From positions 1 through 6,608 of the forward strand of contig CAZJXT010000028.1 of the NCBI GenBank assembly GCA_964550225.1: 6,608 bases of DNA, written 5' to 3'. Below, piece by piece: positions 5,415 through 6,608 of this stretch (position 1 is the first letter of the stretch; each line of letters begins with the position of its first letter). Made by a program: the position numbers and the translations under genes. The notes beneath the pieces are model-generated. The model was given only the letters and a program-made list of their open reading frames with translations. It ran no database searches and was not told the origin of the DNA. Source of the DNA: CAIXMG01 sp964550225. Its GTDB lineage: Bacteria; Patescibacteriota; Minisyncoccia; Phycocordibacterales; UBA1006.

Positions 5415-5438
5415 CCGTTGACAAGTCAGCGGTTTTTT
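5415..5438 (+). terminator. Intrinsic terminator of the META-domain gene
   Basis: Stem CCGTTGAC (5415-5422) / GTCAGCGG (5425-5432), complementary apart from one T-G pair, with a very tight AA turn (probably opening to a 4-base loop), then six T (5433-5438). It starts 10 bases past the TAA stop and contains the -35 of the next gene. Confidence 0.8.
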
Positions 5439-5446
5439 GGTATATA
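5418..5446 (+). promoter_or_regulatory. Promoter of the methyltransferase gene, nested in a terminator
   Basis: A perfect TTGACA (5418-5423) lies in the left arm and turn of the preceding terminator hairpin. Exactly 17 bases later comes TATATA (5441-5446), preceded by TG at 5438-5439. The -10 itself matches only 4 of 6 bases. The predicted start is near 5453, leaving a leader of about 32 bases to the ATG at 5485. Confidence 0.6.
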
Positions 5447-5484
5447 GAAGTAAATTTTTTTCACAACAAAAACTCTTTAAAACA

Positions 5485-6450
5485 ATGAAAGATCATGTAA
5501 TCAAAGATTACGGAACAACCGTATCACCAAAGGTCTATATAGACGCTTTGCAGGGCCATCAATACATTCCACAGTCGGATCAACACATACTCAATATTAT
5601 TAAAAAGTATAGAGAATGTGTATGGGGTAAACAAAAAATAGAACCCTTACATATCATTGATGCTGGATGCGGACCCGGAAGACTGTCTCATAATATCGGC
5701 AAATTGGGTCCTGAATATTTTACTTACGGGTTGGATATATCAGAGTCATTTATACAGTTTGCAAAAGATAGTAAGCCGTTCGGCAATCAAGGATATTTCA
5801 CTTGCGAAGATTTTGCGAACCCACCAGTTAATTCTTTTATTCCTCCTGCTGAGATAATACTCATGCAAGGAGTTATGCATCATGTTCACGGTGAAGACCG
5901 TGCAAAATTTCTAAAAAGAAGTTTCGATTTATTGAAACCTGACGGCATCCTGATTATTGGCGATGAGTTCATCAAAGAGTACGAGAGTAACGATGAACGC
6001 ATCCTGAATGTTGCGAAATTTTACCTGCACATTATTGATGAGGCTCGTAAGGGTGGATTTGATGAATTAGCCAGAGAAGAAGCTAAAAATTTGATTGATG
6101 ATTGCTTTTCAGGAACAGTGTTTGCAGGATTAGCAACAGAAAAAACATTTGAAAATATTTACGAATATGCTCGAGTAATAAATCAAATGTTCTACAGTTA
6201 TGGATCAGTAGGTGGACTCAATTTTGAGTCTAACAACCAAATTCGTAACATGTTTGATTACATTAAACTGAGTGTAAAAAGTCTTGTTGATGCATCTGTA
6301 GAAAATTTCAACCGCGGTGACTTGAAAGTATCCTTAAGTGTTTTCATTGAAGAACTGTCTCTTTATGGGTTCAGAGTCGAGAGCATCTACAAGGTTGGTC
6401 CTGTAGATCAGCTTGGTGGTATGGGAGTCATTGTTTTCAAGAAAAACTAG
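5485..6450 (+). CDS. Class I SAM-dependent methyltransferase, substrate unknown (321 aa)
   Basis: The protein carries the class I methyltransferase signature: motif I HIIDAGCGPGRLS (56-68) for S-adenosylmethionine, motif II YGLDIS (81-86) with the ribose-binding acidic Asp84, an acidic CEDF (107-110) at the motif III position, EIILMQGVMHHVH (123-135) at motif IV, and LLKPDGILIIGDE (149-161) at the following strand. The N-terminal 50 residues and a long helical insert or cap (about 165-270) probably shape the substrate site. The final beta hairpin FRVES..KVGPVDQLGGMGVIVFKK is typical of the fold. No signal peptide is seen, so it is cytoplasmic. The substrate cannot be told: neighbours give no pathway, and the gene is a single unit. 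The open frame extends to a TTG at 5437, but that overlaps the promoter spacer, so the ATG at 5485 is chosen. The 60 bases from 5641 contain 29 G+C. Confidence 0.88.
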   Translation: MKDHVIKDYGTTVSPKVYIDALQGHQYIPQSDQHILNIIKKYRECVWGKQKIEPLHIIDAGCGPGRLSHNIGKLGPEYFTYGLDISESFIQFAKDSKPFGNQGYFTCEDFANPPVNSFIPPAEIILMQGVMHHVHGEDRAKFLKRSFDLLKPDGILIIGDEFIKEYESNDERILNVAKFYLHIIDEARKGGFDELAREEAKNLIDDCFSGTVFAGLATEKTFENIYEYARVINQMFYSYGSVGGLNFESNNQIRNMFDYIKLSVKSLVDASVENFNRGDLKVSLSVFIEELSLYGFRVESIYKVGPVDQLGGMGVIVFKKN

Positions 6451-6471
6451 TGCGCCCAACAGGCACTTTAT

Positions 6472-6509
6472 ATACCTATTTCGTTTAAGGGCGAAGTAGG
6501 TATTTTTTT
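6472..6509 (+). terminator. Strong intrinsic terminator after the methyltransferase
   Basis: A 12-bp stem ATACCTATTTCG (6472-6483) / CGAAGTAGGTAT (6492-6503), with one T-G pair and an 8-base loop, runs into seven T (6503-6509). A weak smaller stem GTGC / GCAC (6450-6453 / 6463-6466) lies just before it. Confidence 0.9.
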
Positions 6510-6524
6510 GTGAAAATAACTATG

Positions 6525-6533
6525 TGATATACT
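6525..6533 (+). promoter_or_regulatory. Extended -10 promoter of the gene starting at 6540
   Basis: TGA followed by TATACT (6528-6533), then 6 bases to the ATG. The layout is the same as before the META-domain gene at 4469, and a leaderless mRNA is expected. Confidence 0.6.
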
Positions 6534-6539
6534 TAATCT

Positions 6540-6608
6540 ATGAAAAAATTCCTATTTATTGGCGGAGGAATACTATTGATCATCGCAATAATTATTACGA
6601 TGGTTTTG
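6540..6608 (+). CDS. Start of an exported or membrane-anchored protein (partial, cut by window end)
   Basis: The first 23 codons read MKKFLFIGGGILLIIAIIITMVL: a basic MKK start followed by a long hydrophobic helix without a visible cleavage site, so a signal anchor is likely. The ATG follows an extended -10 by 6 bases. The start region is nearly identical to that of the META-domain protein gene (24 of 26 bases, 4452-4477 against 6523-6548), and the N-terminus has the same style. A related exported protein is possible but cannot be shown from 23 residues. Confidence 0.7.
   Translation, partial: MKKFLFIGGGILLIIAIIITMVL

Noticed and set aside
5437..5484. TTG start giving a 16-residue extension to the methyltransferase
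   Set aside because: It lies in the terminator U-tract and promoter spacer, before the predicted transcription start, whereas the ATG at 5485 is well placed.
5657..5857. 66-residue frame inside the methyltransferase
   Set aside because: It is an out-of-frame shadow of the SAM-binding motifs, which are intact in the main frame.

Overview
The window looks like a stretch of a small bacterial genome, most likely from the Candidate Phyla Radiation (Patescibacteria). This assignment is an inference. It rests on many short, single-gene transcription units packed 40-170 bases apart, several genes that appear to be leaderless, almost no Shine-Dalgarno sequences, several orphan proteins, and single-pass exported proteins such as the META-domain protein. 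TGG is used for Trp, and TGA ends the gene at 2986-3483, so I see no sign of the TGA-to-Gly code of Gracilibacteria or Absconditabacteria.

Layout. Positions 2-322 encode a peptide methionine sulfoxide reductase (msrA) whose central third is missing. Two orphan plus-strand genes follow (373-963 and 1081-1782). A bidirectional terminator (about 1792-1818) separates the second of these from a convergent minus-strand gene for a small membrane protein (1821-2312). Next comes a beheaded GIY-YIG nuclease relative that keeps only its linker and DUF4357 end (2480-2953). After it lie a polytopic membrane protein resembling the YdjM/DUF457 metal-hydrolase family (2986-3483), another orphan (3565-4059), a PhnA-domain protein without its usual zinc ribbon (4148-4420), an anchored secreted protein ending in a META/HslJ domain (4469-5404), and a class I SAM-dependent methyltransferase (5485-6450). 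The first 23 codons of another membrane-anchored or exported protein close the window (6540-6608).

The genes do not form an obvious pathway or operon. Almost every one has its own promoter and its own hairpin terminator. The most coherent signal is in this regulatory layout. All seven plus-strand promoters from 1033 onward carry an extended -10 (TGnTATnnN). In four of them the start ATG lies only 6-7 bases after the -10, which predicts leaderless mRNAs. Promoters and terminators are packed tightly, and in one place a consensus TTGACA -35 lies inside the terminator hairpin of the gene before. No tRNA, rRNA, CRISPR array, insertion sequence or riboswitch was seen. Every gap between genes is under 300 bases.

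I found no convincing new multi-gene system. The best leads are the two decayed or shortened enzymes (msrA and the GIY-YIG remnant), the leaderless extended -10 architecture, the near-identical start cassettes of the two exported proteins, and the four orphan proteins.
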